Positions 9,630 through 18,322 of a stretch of 64,000 bases of DNA are shown one piece after another. The notes beneath the pieces were generated by a model. That model made no database searches. It was not told where the DNA came from and saw only the letters and a list, made by a program, of their open reading frames with translations. The DNA lies in contig NZ_LT629732.1 of NCBI RefSeq assembly GCF_900104745.1, positions 3,955,981-4,019,980 of the forward strand, read 5' to 3'. The position numbers and the translations under genes are program-made. The first letter of the stretch is position 1; each line of letters opens with the position of its first letter. Source of the stretch: Actinopolymorpha singaporensis (GTDB lineage Bacteria > Actinomycetota > Actinomycetes > Propionibacteriales > Actinopolymorphaceae).

Positions 9630-10101
9630 CCGGTTGACCTGCGGAGATCACATCGCGTGATTGAGATTGGTGTCCGTTTTGCCCGTTTCTGTGGTGCGAG
9701 TCAATTCCCTGGTCACCGTTATCCAGGGCCTCATGCGTTCGCTGTAGCCACACAACCGCACGGATGCAATCGGCCCTGAACTGCAGAAGGACTTCCGTCG
9801 GCGTGAGGAGCCTGCCGTCGGTTCCGCTGGCCCGGCGTGCCAGGTCCGTCGCGACCACAAACCCTGACCTCCACGGCGGATTCTCACCGCTCCAATGTCT
9901 CTTCACCGGGGTACGAGCCACATGAGGTGTCCAGCCGCCAGGCCTCGTACGAGGCAGCCTGGATCGGGTCAAGCTCGCCTTGCGGCTGACCGAGCAGGAA
10001 TGCGAACGCCACCAGTTCGTGCACTGCATCATCAGGGGCTGGCCTTCGCTCGTACCCGGTGGGTGGCTCGCGGGCTGGGGCAAGAACGAGAACCGCTTGA
10101 C
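9630..10101. other. Stretch without a recognised gene beside the tRNA scar
   Basis: Both strands stay open in places, but no frame carries a motif I recognise. No integrase gene is seen. Confidence 0.3.
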
Positions 10102-10227
10102 GGACTGGTTGATCAGGGCTTGTTGTGCGCCGCGATCGTGGACCGGTTCACCTTCCACTGCACCATCCTCGAGACCGGCACCGACTCCTACCGGCTCGCG
10201 CACACCAAGCAGGAGATCACAGCATAG
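10102..10227 (+). pseudogene. IstB-like (IS21 family) ATPase, C-terminal remnant
   Basis: About 41 codons ending at a TAG at 10227 encode AAIVDRFTFHCTILETGTDS followed by YRL and a short Lys-rich tail. This is the characteristic C-terminus of IstB, the AAA+ helper of IS21-family transposition (A-I-x-DR-x-x-H-x-x-x-x-x-TG-x-SYR). The Walker A and B regions are absent and upstream sequence is out of frame, so this is a relic. Confidence 0.65.
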
Positions 10228-10278
10228 AAGTAGCCGTCCTGAGCGCAGCGCCAGCCGATGCCGGTACGTCTCAATTCT

Positions 10279-10500
10279 CTACTGCACCCCAGTCCAGGAG
10301 CGCACCTGCTGGGTGAGGGCCGCCACGTGCTGAGGAGGGGTGGTCTTGACAATGCCGTGGGCCGAGGTTGAACACGAACGGGCCCCCACCCAGGCTACGC
10401 AGGATGCGATCTGTCTCGGAGTGCAGCGCCGGACCGCCGGCAACCAAGTGCTGTGGATCAAGGTTGCCCTGCTGGGCCACAACAGCTCCACGCGGTGAGG
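10279..10500 (-). pseudogene. Uroporphyrinogen decarboxylase-like (HemE) C-terminal remnant, frameshifted
   Basis: One minus-strand frame gives [19 protein letters not shown] and then [10 protein letters not shown]; the adjoining frame resumes with [19 protein letters not shown] and a stop at 10279. Together they reproduce the conserved HemE tail: QGNLDP, then FNLGHGI, then TPPxHVxxLV. One frameshift lies between FNLG and HGI, and the N-terminal two thirds of the enzyme is missing, so it cannot decarboxylate uroporphyrinogen. It is in a cluster of unrelated gene scraps. Confidence 0.65.
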
Positions 10501-10728
10501 TGCCCGCGATCTGGTTCCGGCGAGCGGTCGCCTCGCTGACACAGTTTCGTGGGTTGCCGAGAATTCCTGCTCGGCCGATCCGACATGTGCAGGAGGCGCC
10601 GGAGTTCATCGTGTGCACGAGTGTTGGCGCCTTCGAGATGTAGGCCCAGCGGCGACAGACGACCGGCACGGCAGCCCGCTTCCCCGCCGGGACCACCTGT
10701 CTCCCTTCCGCCATGAAACCATGAGGAC

Positions 10729-11700
10729 ATGGCCGAAGCAGTCGTCTTTCCACAGCCAGGCAAGGTCGAGTTGCGCGAGGTCGAGCTACCCGATCTCGAG
10801 CCTGGTCAGATCCGGCTGCGAACTCGGGTATCGCTGATCAGCACCGGCACCGAGGGCATCATCTACAGCGGCGGATTCGCCCCTGGAACGCACTGGGACC
10901 GGTGGTTCAGCTATCCCAGTCGTCCGGGGTACTCGCTCGTCGGCGAGGTCAGCGACGTCGGCCCTGATGTCACCGGCGACCTTCGCCCAGGTGACCGGGT
11001 AGTGGCTCTCCTCGGCCACGCGTCTCACCATGTCGCCGACGCCAGCGTGTGCACGCGGGTTCCAGACGACGTTTCGGACGAGGATGCGGCGTGGTTCGCG
11101 CTGGCCAAGGTCGCATTCGTCGGCGTGGAAGCATCACAGGCACGCTTGGGCAGTTCGGCCGTGGTCGTCGGGGCGGGTCCCATCGGTCAGATGACCGTGC
11201 GATGGCTGGCGGCTCTGGGCGCGGCCGACATTGTCATGGTCCATCGCGGGAGTGGACCGCGGCTCGAGCTCGCCCGAGCAGGCGGAGCAACGGCAGTCCT
11301 GCAGCAGGATCTGGCCAACGGACTGTCTGGAATCGCAGCACCGGCTACAGTTCTCGACTGCACCGGCAACCCGGACGTTCTCACTCACGCGCTGGCCGCT
11401 GTGGCCGACCGGGGCCGTGTGGTCATCGTCGGCGACGTAGGTGACCCCTCCCAGCAGCGGCTCAGTTCCGATCTGATCGTTCGTGGCCTCACCGTGGTGG
11501 GTGCACATGGCCGCCACCTGCTGGGACGGCGTGAACACGACATTCGCCGGCTGTTCTTCAGCCTCGTGGCGTCGGGACGCTTCGCAGGGATGTGCGGTCT
11601 CGTCACGCACAAGTTCGCACCGCGCAACGGCGCCGAGGCGTACGCACTGCTCGACGCGGACCGCTCAGCCACCATGGGCGTAATCTTCGATTGGCAGTAG
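10729..11700 (+). CDS. Medium-chain dehydrogenase/reductase without zinc-ligand signature
   Basis: The ATG at 10729 opens a 323-residue protein of the MDR (alcohol dehydrogenase-like) superfamily. The N-terminal GroES-like domain carries SLISTGTEG where zinc enzymes have C-G-T/S-D, and GYSLVGEV where they have GHE, so catalytic zinc ligands are missing. The cofactor domain has [11 protein letters not shown] near residue 145. STGTEG together with the short length recalls the BchC / bi-domain oxidoreductase branch. It is presumably a NAD(P)-dependent dehydrogenase of a sugar or alcohol, substrate unknown. It stands alone between gene remnants. Confidence 0.8.
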   Translation: MAEAVVFPQPGKVELREVELPDLEPGQIRLRTRVSLISTGTEGIIYSGGFAPGTHWDRWFSYPSRPGYSLVGEVSDVGPDVTGDLRPGDRVVALLGHASHHVADASVCTRVPDDVSDEDAAWFALAKVAFVGVEASQARLGSSAVVVGAGPIGQMTVRWLAALGAADIVMVHRGSGPRLELARAGGATAVLQQDLANGLSGIAAPATVLDCTGNPDVLTHALAAVADRGRVVIVGDVGDPSQQRLSSDLIVRGLTVVGAHGRHLLGRREHDIRRLFFSLVASGRFAGMCGLVTHKFAPRNGAEAYALLDADRSATMGVIFDWQ

Positions 11701-11965
11701 GCGAGCCTGCGCGGTGCGCCTACAGGCACCGCATCTGCGAGCCCTGCCAGGGCCACGTCTCCGGCTGATATGGGACCTCTCACGGGGCGGGCGTGCGCGC
11801 GATCGGGTTCGCCAAGGACGACTCGCGTCGGCCGGGCCTGGTCGACGCGAGCGCCGCCGCCGTCGTCGACACTATGAGCGAGGTGGCCGATGTTGTCCGA
11901 TCAGGAAGGTCTGGCGGCTGGCCTCGAGTGGCGTCCGCTGTCCGTCGACACTGACCTCCGGTCGG

Positions 11966-12268
11966 CGAGAGGTGAACGTCGACCTCCCGGCCGCGGAAAC
12001 TCAACCCTCGTAGGGAGATGTGCCCCGGCGGAGTTCCGGGGCTGACCACGAGGCGACCGTCGGGCTGTGGCCGCAGGCCGGCAAGTCCGGTCAGGACGGC
12101 TTCCGCGCCGGCCAGGCCCGCGACGATGTTCTCTCGCCGGCCCACCGTAGGCGTGCCGGGTCGGTCGCCGTAGTGCTCCTGCGGGGAGTACGGGAAGTGC
12201 TCGCCCATCCACAGCAGCCGGCGCAGCACCTCCCAGCGACTGGCCCGAGGCCAGGTACTGGCTGGCAG
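11966..12268 (-). pseudogene. MGH1/GH63-like glycoside hydrolase C-terminal remnant
   Basis: About 100 codons read WEVLRRLLWMGEHFPYSPQE, then a GDRPG turn, then NIVAGLAGAEAVLTGLAGL and HISLRGLSFRGREVDVHLS. This is the conserved end of an (alpha/alpha)6-barrel glycoside hydrolase with its C-terminal beta-sandwich. The catalytic barrel is missing, and downstream sequence is low-complexity Arg/Thr-rich. Substrate class cannot be fixed from the tail alone. Confidence 0.55.
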
Positions 12269-12337
12269 GGGGTAGCGATGCGTGGGTGACAGCAGCGCAG
12301 CCGGAGCGGCGAGCGCCGGGCCGGTCCCGGGTGAAGC

Positions 12338-12826
12338 CTAGGCGGGGGACCGGCCGGTCGAGATGTGCTGGGCGAGGTAGTTGGCGGTGCCGACGCGGTC
12401 GATGGCGTCGATCTGGCTCTCGAACCAGTCCGCGTGCTTCTCCTCGTCGCGGACCATCTCCTCGAAGACGGCCGCAGTGCCGTGGTCGCCGAGGTTGTGG
12501 CACTCCTCGGCCGAGGCATTGAACTGCGCGACGGCGGCCTGCTCGCTCTCGAGCGCGAGCCTCAGTACCTCGACCGCGTCCTCGCCCACCTGGATGGGAT
12601 TGAGCCGCTGCACGTTCGGGTGGCCGTGGAAGAGCAGGATCCGCTGAATCAGCGCGTCGGCGTCGCGCATCTCCTCAAGCGACAGGTCGTAGAAGACCTT
12701 GCCCAGCCGCTCGAACCCCCAGTGATCCAGCGTTCTAGCGTGGAGGAAGTAGGTGTTGGTCACCGTGAGTTCGAAGGTCAGGGCATCGTTGAGCAACTCG
12801 ACCACTCGAGGACTAACTGGCCGCAA
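12338..12826 (-). CDS. bfr: Bacterioferritin
   Basis: A TTG at 12826 lies six bases after a strong AGGAGG and starts the family N-terminus (VVELLNDALTFELTVTNTYF); the ATG further upstream adds 30 unlikely residues inside the bfd gene. The 162-residue product is normal Bfr length. Ferroxidase ligands are visible: E in LTFEL, EEMRDAD (Glu and the next-helix residues), E in LESEQ, and DEEKHADW with Glu and His. It stores iron as a 24-mer cage in the cytoplasm. The gene overlaps bfd by 14 nt, so the two are co-translated. Confidence 0.92.
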   Translation of the reverse strand: MRPVSPRVVELLNDALTFELTVTNTYFLHARTLDHWGFERLGKVFYDLSLEEMRDADALIQRILLFHGHPNVQRLNPIQVGEDAVEVLRLALESEQAAVAQFNASAEECHNLGDHGTAAVFEEMVRDEEKHADWFESQIDAIDRVGTANYLAQHISTGRSPA

Positions 12827-13013
12827 CGTCCACCTCCTGCAATGCGGGATCAGGTTGGTGCTCGCACAGGAGGCGCTTGATCGAGAAGACGCACCCTCCA
12901 CACTCGCGTCCGGCACCGGTGGACCTGCAGACGCCGGCGAGGGTGCGGGCCCCGCCCCGGACGGCGTCGACGACCGCCCGGTCGTTCACGACCACGCAAT
13001 GACACACGATCAT
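12813..13013 (-). CDS. bfd: Bacterioferritin-associated [2Fe-2S] ferredoxin
   Basis: The 66-residue protein has the Bfd pattern: C-H-C at residues 4-6 and a second pair, ECGGC, near residues 37-41, giving the four-Cys site for a [2Fe-2S] cluster. Bfd docks on bacterioferritin and passes electrons to release stored ferrous iron. It is first in a two-gene unit with bfr and lies directly downstream of an IdeR/DtxR-like site, so iron control is very likely. Confidence 0.9.
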   Translation of the reverse strand: MIVCHCVVVNDRAVVDAVRGGARTLAGVCRSTGAGRECGGCVFSIKRLLCEHQPDPALQEVDVAAS

Positions 13014-13032
13014 CAGATGTCGCCTCGGTGGA

Positions 13033-13051
13033 ATAGGTAAGGCTGCCCTTA
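13033..13051 (-). promoter_or_regulatory. IdeR/DtxR-type iron box upstream of bfd-bfr
   Basis: Read on the gene strand the 19-mer is TAAGGGCAGCCTTACCTAT. It matches about 14 of 19 positions of the DtxR/IdeR consensus TTAGGTTAGCCTAACCTAA, including the central AGCCT and the right arm ACCTA. It ends 20 nt before the bfd ATG. Its position suggests iron-dependent control; whether it represses or activates is not visible. Confidence 0.65.
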
Positions 13052-13339
13052 TCCAGCCAAGTTACAAGACATCTCCGGTCCCGGCAAGCCGGTCCCGGTC
13101 ATCACGTGCGGCGTCAACTTGACGCGGGGCGTGGCCCCGGCCCAGCCGGGCCGGTAGGCCCGACCTGGTCGACGTCGCAGGACTCGGTGACCAGTCCGAG
13201 GTAAGCCGTCCGGGCGAGCCAGCATCAGTGTCCCGTCAACGGTGTGATTGTCGGCCAACGGCACGGAGTCGTCGACCCCCGCCGACGGGCGCCCCATCTG
13301 TCCAGAGTGTCCAGTCGATGTCCGATCCGTCAGCTACGC

Positions 13340-13560
13340 GGGCCGTAGAGCGCCGCGGTGTCTGGGAGCTTGTCCATCGGGCGGCGGGCGAAACCGGGCT
13401 GGTCGATCTTGGGCGGACTTACGTGCTCGGGCACAGTTACCGCGGCTACCTGGTCAACCGCATCGTCACGAACGAGCATCCCTTCCGGGCCGCCGTGTGC
13501 TGGGAAGTGCCTTGCCGACCTGCGACCCGCCGCCCCACCTCAGGGAGCTCCTCTGGTGAT
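13340..13560 (+). pseudogene. S9-type peptidase / alpha-beta hydrolase remnant
   Basis: One frame gives VDLGRTYVLGHSYRGYLVNR followed by a HPFRAAVCWE segment. This is the nucleophile elbow of prolyl oligopeptidase-like peptidases (G-x-S-Y-G-G-Y then R-F-R-A-A-V). The usual Gly after Tyr is Arg (GHSYRGY). After CWE the frame breaks and an ADLR-containing continuation appears in another frame. The propeller domain and the catalytic Asp/His are absent. Confidence 0.55.
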
Positions 13561-14444
13561 CCGCCCCGCCCGCCCTACCCCGTTGACCTGTTCGGCCACC
13601 TGCCGTGCAACGCCTGGAGGGGTGCACAACCAACCACGGGGTCCAGGTAGCCAGCGTGTGAGAGCTAGCGGACCGGCCCAACGACCGTACGAACATCTCC
13701 ACCGACTCGCGAGCGACACCTTCCGAGCCCTGACCGCGGCCAGTCCGCCGGGTATCGCCGCGGCCACCTGCGCCGGCTCCGGACAGGGCGCGCGCTCCGC
13801 GGCGGGAGACCTGGCGAGAGCCACCGGGGCGATCGGCCGTGACCGTACAGGCCCAAGAGTCGCCACCGCACAGGTAGAAGACCTCTTCAGCAGCAAATGA
13901 AGCTGCAAGTGCGCACGTACACACTTTCGGTCCTCCGGGACGGGCGAAAACCGCACAGAGCCCTCCAGGAAAGGCCACACAAGGACCACGGCGACGACCA
14001 GCGCCGCGACGCGCCACCGACGGCATCAAGCCGTCCGAGTTCGATCGCGCAGTGAAGGCCAAGGCCCACCACCTCGTCACGCAAGCGGACCACCGCCTCG
14101 AGGAGATGGGATAACTCGCCGCCGATCACCGCGACCAGGGTGCCGGCGCGCACTGCTGGCCAGCCGACGGTCACAAACCGGCCGTAAATGAACCTGACGA
14201 GACGGCCGAGCCCGACCGTCAACGGCCTGGCGAATTGGAAAAGGCAGTTCCTACTTACTGGGCCTGTTCCGGACCCTTCCGGTAGAGCGCGGCGGGAGGC
14301 CACATCTACGGCCACGATGAACCAGGCGAAAGCTCCGCGACACCGAGCTCCCACAACCGTTGAGCGTGTTGCGCACGTTGCCGCCCCCCAACAGGTCGCC
14401 AGGCGTCACCGGAACTGACGCGCAGCCGCGCGGGGGCTCGCGAC
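13561..14444. other. 884-nt stretch without an assignable gene
   Basis: The only natural-looking piece is a plus-strand tail ending near 14114 (DGIKPSEFDRAVKAKAHHLV, then a helical stretch and a stop). It has no start or body. No RNA gene or strong hairpin seen. Confidence 0.3.
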
Positions 14445-15449
14445 TCAGGACTGTTCGCGTGCGAGCCGGTTGCGACGGTCCTCGTCTCGCTTGGAGTACG
14501 TCGCCGCACGGATGGCTTCGTCCGACTCAAGGCCGCTGCCCAGTGCGCCGCCGACGGTGGCCGCCGACGCGACGAACCAGGCCAGCACGAACAGGTCTGC
14601 GTAGCGGAATGGTTGTTTGAGGTAGCCGCCCATCACGGCGGGGTCGAGGATGAACAGGGCCCAGAGCACGTTCAGGACGTAGAGCGCGATGTAGCAGATG
14701 AGCACCCCGACGGTCAGGGTCACCAGCGTCGAGGCGTTGTACAGACGCGACCTGTCCCGGCCTTGAGAGGAGTCGTCATCCGGCCGGGCCCACAGGCCAC
14801 CGCCGATGACGAGCCAGCCGACGACGAGCGCGATGGAGGCGATCGTCGCAACGACCAGGCGCCACGGCGACAACGAACCTGCCAACACCCACACGGTGGA
14901 GTTGATGGTGGCGATGGCGCCGGTCGTGAGTGCCGCGACGACCGCTGTCTTGAGCCCGGGCACGAGGCGCCACGGCCGGTTGGCGAGCACCATGCCCAGA
15001 AGCAGGCGCCAGCGGCCACTACGCCGAGGCAGCGGCACCCGGTGGCCGCGCTCCGACGTGGGGTCCGACATGCCGCTGATGAGCTCGTGCAACACGTGCC
15101 TGCTGCGCTTGTGCATGCGAAGCCCGCCGAGCGCGGGGAGGGACAGCACCGCCGTCCGGTGCTGGTGCTGCGGATCGGTCTCGATCAGCAGGTATCCGCC
15201 GTGGTCGTCGCGTAGAGGAAGTTCCGTGAGTCCGACGACCGCATCCCACTGATGTTCGTGGGCCTGGTCGTTCAGTCGGGACAGCGCAGTGTCCACGTCC
15301 TCACAAGCGACCGTGAACGGCTCGCTGACCACCTCGAGGGCCCAGTCGCGCCGGTCCTCACCCTCCGACGGATGCAGGTCGCCGAAACGGCGCGCAATCT
15401 GAGTGGGCTTGGCCGGGTCGGCGACAAGGCCGACGCGCATCGCCTTCAT
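14445..15449 (-). CDS. Conserved four-helix membrane protein of unknown function
   Basis: The 334-residue product has a soluble N-terminal region of about 150 residues (MRVGLVADPAKPTQIARRF) with a VVGLTELPL segment resembling conserved zincin-like or hydrolase-type N-domains, but no metal motif. Four hydrophobic helices follow at roughly 165-190, 195-215, 240-265 and 285-305, then a charged tail rich in Arg/Asp. Two ATGs nine bases apart (15449, 15440) are possible; the second has the better GAAGG spacing. The gene is isolated and its function unknown. A role at the cytoplasmic membrane is inferred only from the helices. Confidence 0.7.
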   Translation of the reverse strand: MKAMRVGLVADPAKPTQIARRFGDLHPSEGEDRRDWALEVVSEPFTVACEDVDTALSRLNDQAHEHQWDAVVGLTELPLRDDHGGYLLIETDPQHQHRTAVLSLPALGGLRMHKRSRHVLHELISGMSDPTSERGHRVPLPRRSGRWRLLLGMVLANRPWRLVPGLKTAVVAALTTGAIATINSTVWVLAGSLSPWRLVVATIASIALVVGWLVIGGGLWARPDDDSSQGRDRSRLYNASTLVTLTVGVLICYIALYVLNVLWALFILDPAVMGGYLKQPFRYADLFVLAWFVASAATVGGALGSGLESDEAIRAATYSKRDEDRRNRLAREQS

Positions 15450-15796
15450 CTGGCCGCACTACCCGCAGCGCTCTCACAGAAACGCGCGAGCAAACGGGTT
15501 GACCGTTGCACACGGAGCGGTCTCGCAGTGGTCAATCCATGGTGGAGCAACGCCGTTCCTGTTGATGATCGGGAAGATCGCCTTCAGCTTGGCGTTGGCT
15601 GGCTGCAGGCTGCTATTGGCATCGGGCCGCGTGCCGACGATCCTCCACTCGTCCACTCGCAAGCCGGGTTGCTGGGATGGCGCAGTCCACGCCTGCACTA
15701 GCCGTTTGGCTGTCACCGCAGCGGGTATCGGCGATTCCCAGTGGGAAACCGCTGCTCGCCCGGGCGGTGGCCCACGTTCGGGACGGGGGAGGCAGC
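15450..15796. other. Intergenic region between divergent genes
   Basis: No recognisable coding sequence. It must contain promoters for the membrane-protein gene (minus) and the truncated dehydrogenase (plus), but no clear box is visible. Confidence 0.35.
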
Positions 15797-16201
15797 TTGA
15801 AGGCAGTGGTGTACGACGGGCCGCGGCAGGTCAGCGTCACGCATGTGCCGGACGCGCGGATCGAGCGACCGACCGACGTCCTGGTGCAGATCACGTCGGC
15901 GAACATCTGCGGCTCCGACCTGCACATGTACGAAGCTCGGACCGACTTCGAGCCCGGCCGCTGGTTCGGGCACGAGAACCTGGGTCGAGTGGTCGAAGTC
16001 GGCGACGGGGTCGACAAGGCGCAGGTGGGGGAGTACGTGGTTCTGCCGTTCAACATCTCCTGCGGACGCTGCAAGAACTGCGAGCGTCAGCTCACGAACT
16101 ACTGCCTGACCGCCCAACCGGACCTGCCCGTGTTCTGCGAGCGCATCGTGCGGGAGTTCGCTCACACAGCGCCGAGCGCAAGAGCAGGAGGGTGTCGATG
16201 A
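15797..16201 (+). pseudogene. Zinc formaldehyde/alcohol dehydrogenase, N-terminal fragment
   Basis: A TTG at 15797 follows GGGGGAGG and encodes MKAVVYDGPRQVSV, then ICGSDLHMYE (first catalytic-zinc Cys), GHENLG and the structural-zinc Cys cluster (SCGRCKNCERQ then YC). It is closely similar to the intact 385-residue enzyme at 22775-23932 up to NYCLTA. After LTAQPD homology stops and about 24 unrelated residues lead to the stop. The whole cofactor domain is missing, so it is not an enzyme. Its stop overlaps the next ATG (ATGA at 16198), so translation through it could still couple the downstream genes. Confidence 0.8.
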
Positions 16202-16677
16202 CCGCGAATGTCGTCTCGCGTGCCGTGCGCGCCGGGGAGACCCTGGTCCGTCAGCTGCGCTCGGCCCTCGACCGGTCGGCGTCCCGGCCGGCCGGAGCCC
16301 GCCCCTCCGTATCTGGGTGGTTGGCTGTGACCGTGCTCTGCGAGCCGGCCGACATCGACGAGGCCGCACTGCCCGCTCCGCTGGCAGAGCTCGCTGACCG
16401 CATCGAGGTTCGCGTCCGCCCGGCGGCCGACAGCAAGGGCACCGAACTGGCCGCGCGGCTGCGGGCCCGGCCGGCCCGGGCCGGCGCCCTTCGCCGGCTG
16501 AGCGGGAAAGACCCGGAGGCCGAGCTCCGGTCAGCTCTGCGCCGCGCCAAACAGCTCATCGAGGTCGGTGAGGTGCTGGCGGTCGATCCGGCGCCGCACG
16601 GTAAGCGGACGGCGACGCCCGGCGGCGCCCTCCTGGAGTCCTGGACCAAGGCGGCTCCCAAGGCAGGTGTGAGATGA
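16198..16677 (+). CDS. Hypothetical protein coupled to zinc alcohol dehydrogenase
   Basis: The ATG at 16198 is preceded by AGGAGGG at good distance. The 159-residue product has an N-terminal basic helix, a middle beta-like segment (WLAVTVLCEPADID) followed by a proline hinge, and a C-terminal Arg/Ala/Glu-rich helical half ending in a lysine-rich tail. I recognise no domain or catalytic motif. It overlaps the upstream fragment and the downstream dehydrogenase by 4 nt each (ATGA), so it belongs to that operon. A regulatory or partner role for the dehydrogenase is possible but not shown. Confidence 0.75.
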   Translation: MTANVVSRAVRAGETLVRQLRSALDRSASRPAGARPSVSGWLAVTVLCEPADIDEAALPAPLAELADRIEVRVRPAADSKGTELAARLRARPARAGALRRLSGKDPEAELRSALRRAKQLIEVGEVLAVDPAPHGKRTATPGGALLESWTKAAPKAGVR

Positions 16678-17849
16678 GGGCGGTGACGTGGCGCGGGGTC
16701 AACAAGATCGGTGTTGAGGACGTTCCGGAGCCCAGCATCCTCAACGGCCACGACATCATCCTCGAGGTCGGGCTGAGTGCAACCTGCGGCTCCGACCTGC
16801 ACCTGGTCGGCGGCTACATCCCAGCGATGCGAGCAGGCGACGTGCTCGGACACGAGTTCATGGGCACTGTCACCGCCGTCGGGCGCGATGTGACCAAGCA
16901 CCAGGTCGGGGACCGTGTCGTGGTGGTCTCGTTCACCAGCTGCGGAAAGTGCTGGTACTGCCGACAGGGGCTGTTCTCGCTGTGCGACAACGGCAACCCC
17001 AACCCCGGGATCACCGAGGCGCTCTGGGGCCAGTCCATCGGCGGGTGCTACGGATACTCCCACGCGATGGGTGGGTGGGCGGGCAGCCACGCCCGCTACA
17101 TCAGGGTGCCGTACGCCGATCAGGGCGCCTTCGCCATCCCCGACGGCGTCTCCGACGAGCGCGCCCTGTTCGCTTCCGACGCGGCGCCCACCGGCTGGAC
17201 CGGAGCGCACCAGGCCGGCGTCCAGCAGGGAGACGTGGTCGCGGTGTGGGGAGCCGGAGCGGTCGGCCAGATGGCCGCCCGGGCCGCCATGCTGATGGGT
17301 GCCGAACGCGTCGTGGTCATCGACCGCTTCGAGAACCGGCTCGAGCAGGTACGCACGCACATCGGGGCCGAGACGCTCGACTACGAACAGGTCGACGTCT
17401 CCGCCGAGCTGCGCGAGATGACCGGCGGGCGGGGACCCGACGTCTGCATCGAGGCGGTGGGCATGGAGGCGCACAGCCCCGGACCTCAGTACTTCTACGA
17501 CCAGGTCAAGCAGCAGATGCGCCTGCAGACCGACCGACCCACCGCCGTCCGCGAGGCCATCTACTCCTGCCGCAAGGGCGGAACGGTGTTCACCCTCGGT
17601 GTCTTCGTCGGCCTCGTGGACAAGTTCCCACTCGGCGCCGTGATGAACAAGGCGCTCACCCTCCGTGGCGCCCAGCAGCACGGGCACCGCTACATCCCGG
17701 AGATCCTCGAGCGCATGAGCCGTGACGAGCTGAAGACCGAGCACCTCGCCACCCACGTCATGTCGATCGAGGACGGGCCGAAGGGCTACCGGATGTTCAA
17801 GGAGAAGGAGGACGGGTGCGTCCGCGCCGTGTTCCGTCCGGGGGCGTGA
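16674..17849 (+). CDS. Zinc-dependent alcohol dehydrogenase
   Basis: A complete 391-residue MDR enzyme. Catalytic zinc ligands are in CGSDLHL (about residue 38) and GHEFMG (about 60). The structural-zinc cluster SCGKCWYCRQ with a further Cys seven residues on is at about 90. The coenzyme fold AVWGAGAVGQM is near 190, with an acidic VVIDRF pointing to NAD. The long segment between the cofactor fold and the C-terminus (EAVGMEAHSPGP) is typical of the glutathione-independent formaldehyde dehydrogenase-like subfamily. It would oxidise an alcohol or aldehyde hydrate with NAD. It overlaps the preceding gene by 4 nt. Confidence 0.88.
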   Translation: MRAVTWRGVNKIGVEDVPEPSILNGHDIILEVGLSATCGSDLHLVGGYIPAMRAGDVLGHEFMGTVTAVGRDVTKHQVGDRVVVVSFTSCGKCWYCRQGLFSLCDNGNPNPGITEALWGQSIGGCYGYSHAMGGWAGSHARYIRVPYADQGAFAIPDGVSDERALFASDAAPTGWTGAHQAGVQQGDVVAVWGAGAVGQMAARAAMLMGAERVVVIDRFENRLEQVRTHIGAETLDYEQVDVSAELREMTGGRGPDVCIEAVGMEAHSPGPQYFYDQVKQQMRLQTDRPTAVREAIYSCRKGGTVFTLGVFVGLVDKFPLGAVMNKALTLRGAQQHGHRYIPEILERMSRDELKTEHLATHVMSIEDGPKGYRMFKEKEDGCVRAVFRPGA

Positions 17850-18283
17850 CGGTCGGGACCAGGGAACGCAGCGGATCTCCTCCGCCAGGGGCCGAGCACG
17901 TCGAACCGCGGCGAGCGCCGGGCCTCGTGCCTGGCCGCCTGCTGTCGGCTCGTCGCTCCTGAGCCTCGCGGCGGGGTCGGTGACTGGGGTTGGTGGCTGT
18001 CGCCTCCACCGACGTGTCGCTGCTTGCGGCAGCGGTTGCCAGCCTGGCCGTGGTTGCACTGTCACAGGTGCAGTCGAGCAGCCAACGCAGTGCCACCGCC
18101 GCGGCCTCCATGCTCCTCTGCGTCGTGAGCGTGGCGCCGTTGTGGGCCCTGGTGAACCCGGTCTACGCCTTCAAGTGCGCGCGCCTGTCTGCTCCCGGCC
18201 AGATGAGCTCAAAGAGGTCGGAGGCGGACGTATGACGCGGCGCCTGTTGGACCCGCCAATGGTCTATCGGAGACCCGCCTTCC
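17850..18283. other. Mostly non-coding; possible small membrane ORF at 17990-18235
   Basis: A plus-strand ORF from TTG 17990 or GTG 17993 would encode about 80 residues with two hydrophobic helices (LLAAAVASLAVVAL and MLLCVVSVAPLWALV). The start is weak and I know no homologue, so it is listed only as a possibility. Confidence 0.25.
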
Positions 18284-18315
18284 CGGACGGCCACGGCCAT
18301 GGGCGTGGCCGTCCG
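18284..18315 (-). terminator. Strong hairpin downstream of GH26 gene
   Basis: A perfect 12-bp stem (CGGACGGCCACG / CGTGGCCGTCCG) with an 8-nt loop lies 7 nt after the GH26 stop. There is no T-run, which is common for actinobacterial terminators. Confidence 0.7.
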
Positions 18316-18322
18316 CGCGGCG

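Noticed and set aside
16251-18065. 604-codon minus-strand frame opposite the zinc dehydrogenase
   Set aside because: Plus strand has the full set of zinc and NAD motifs; minus frame has none.
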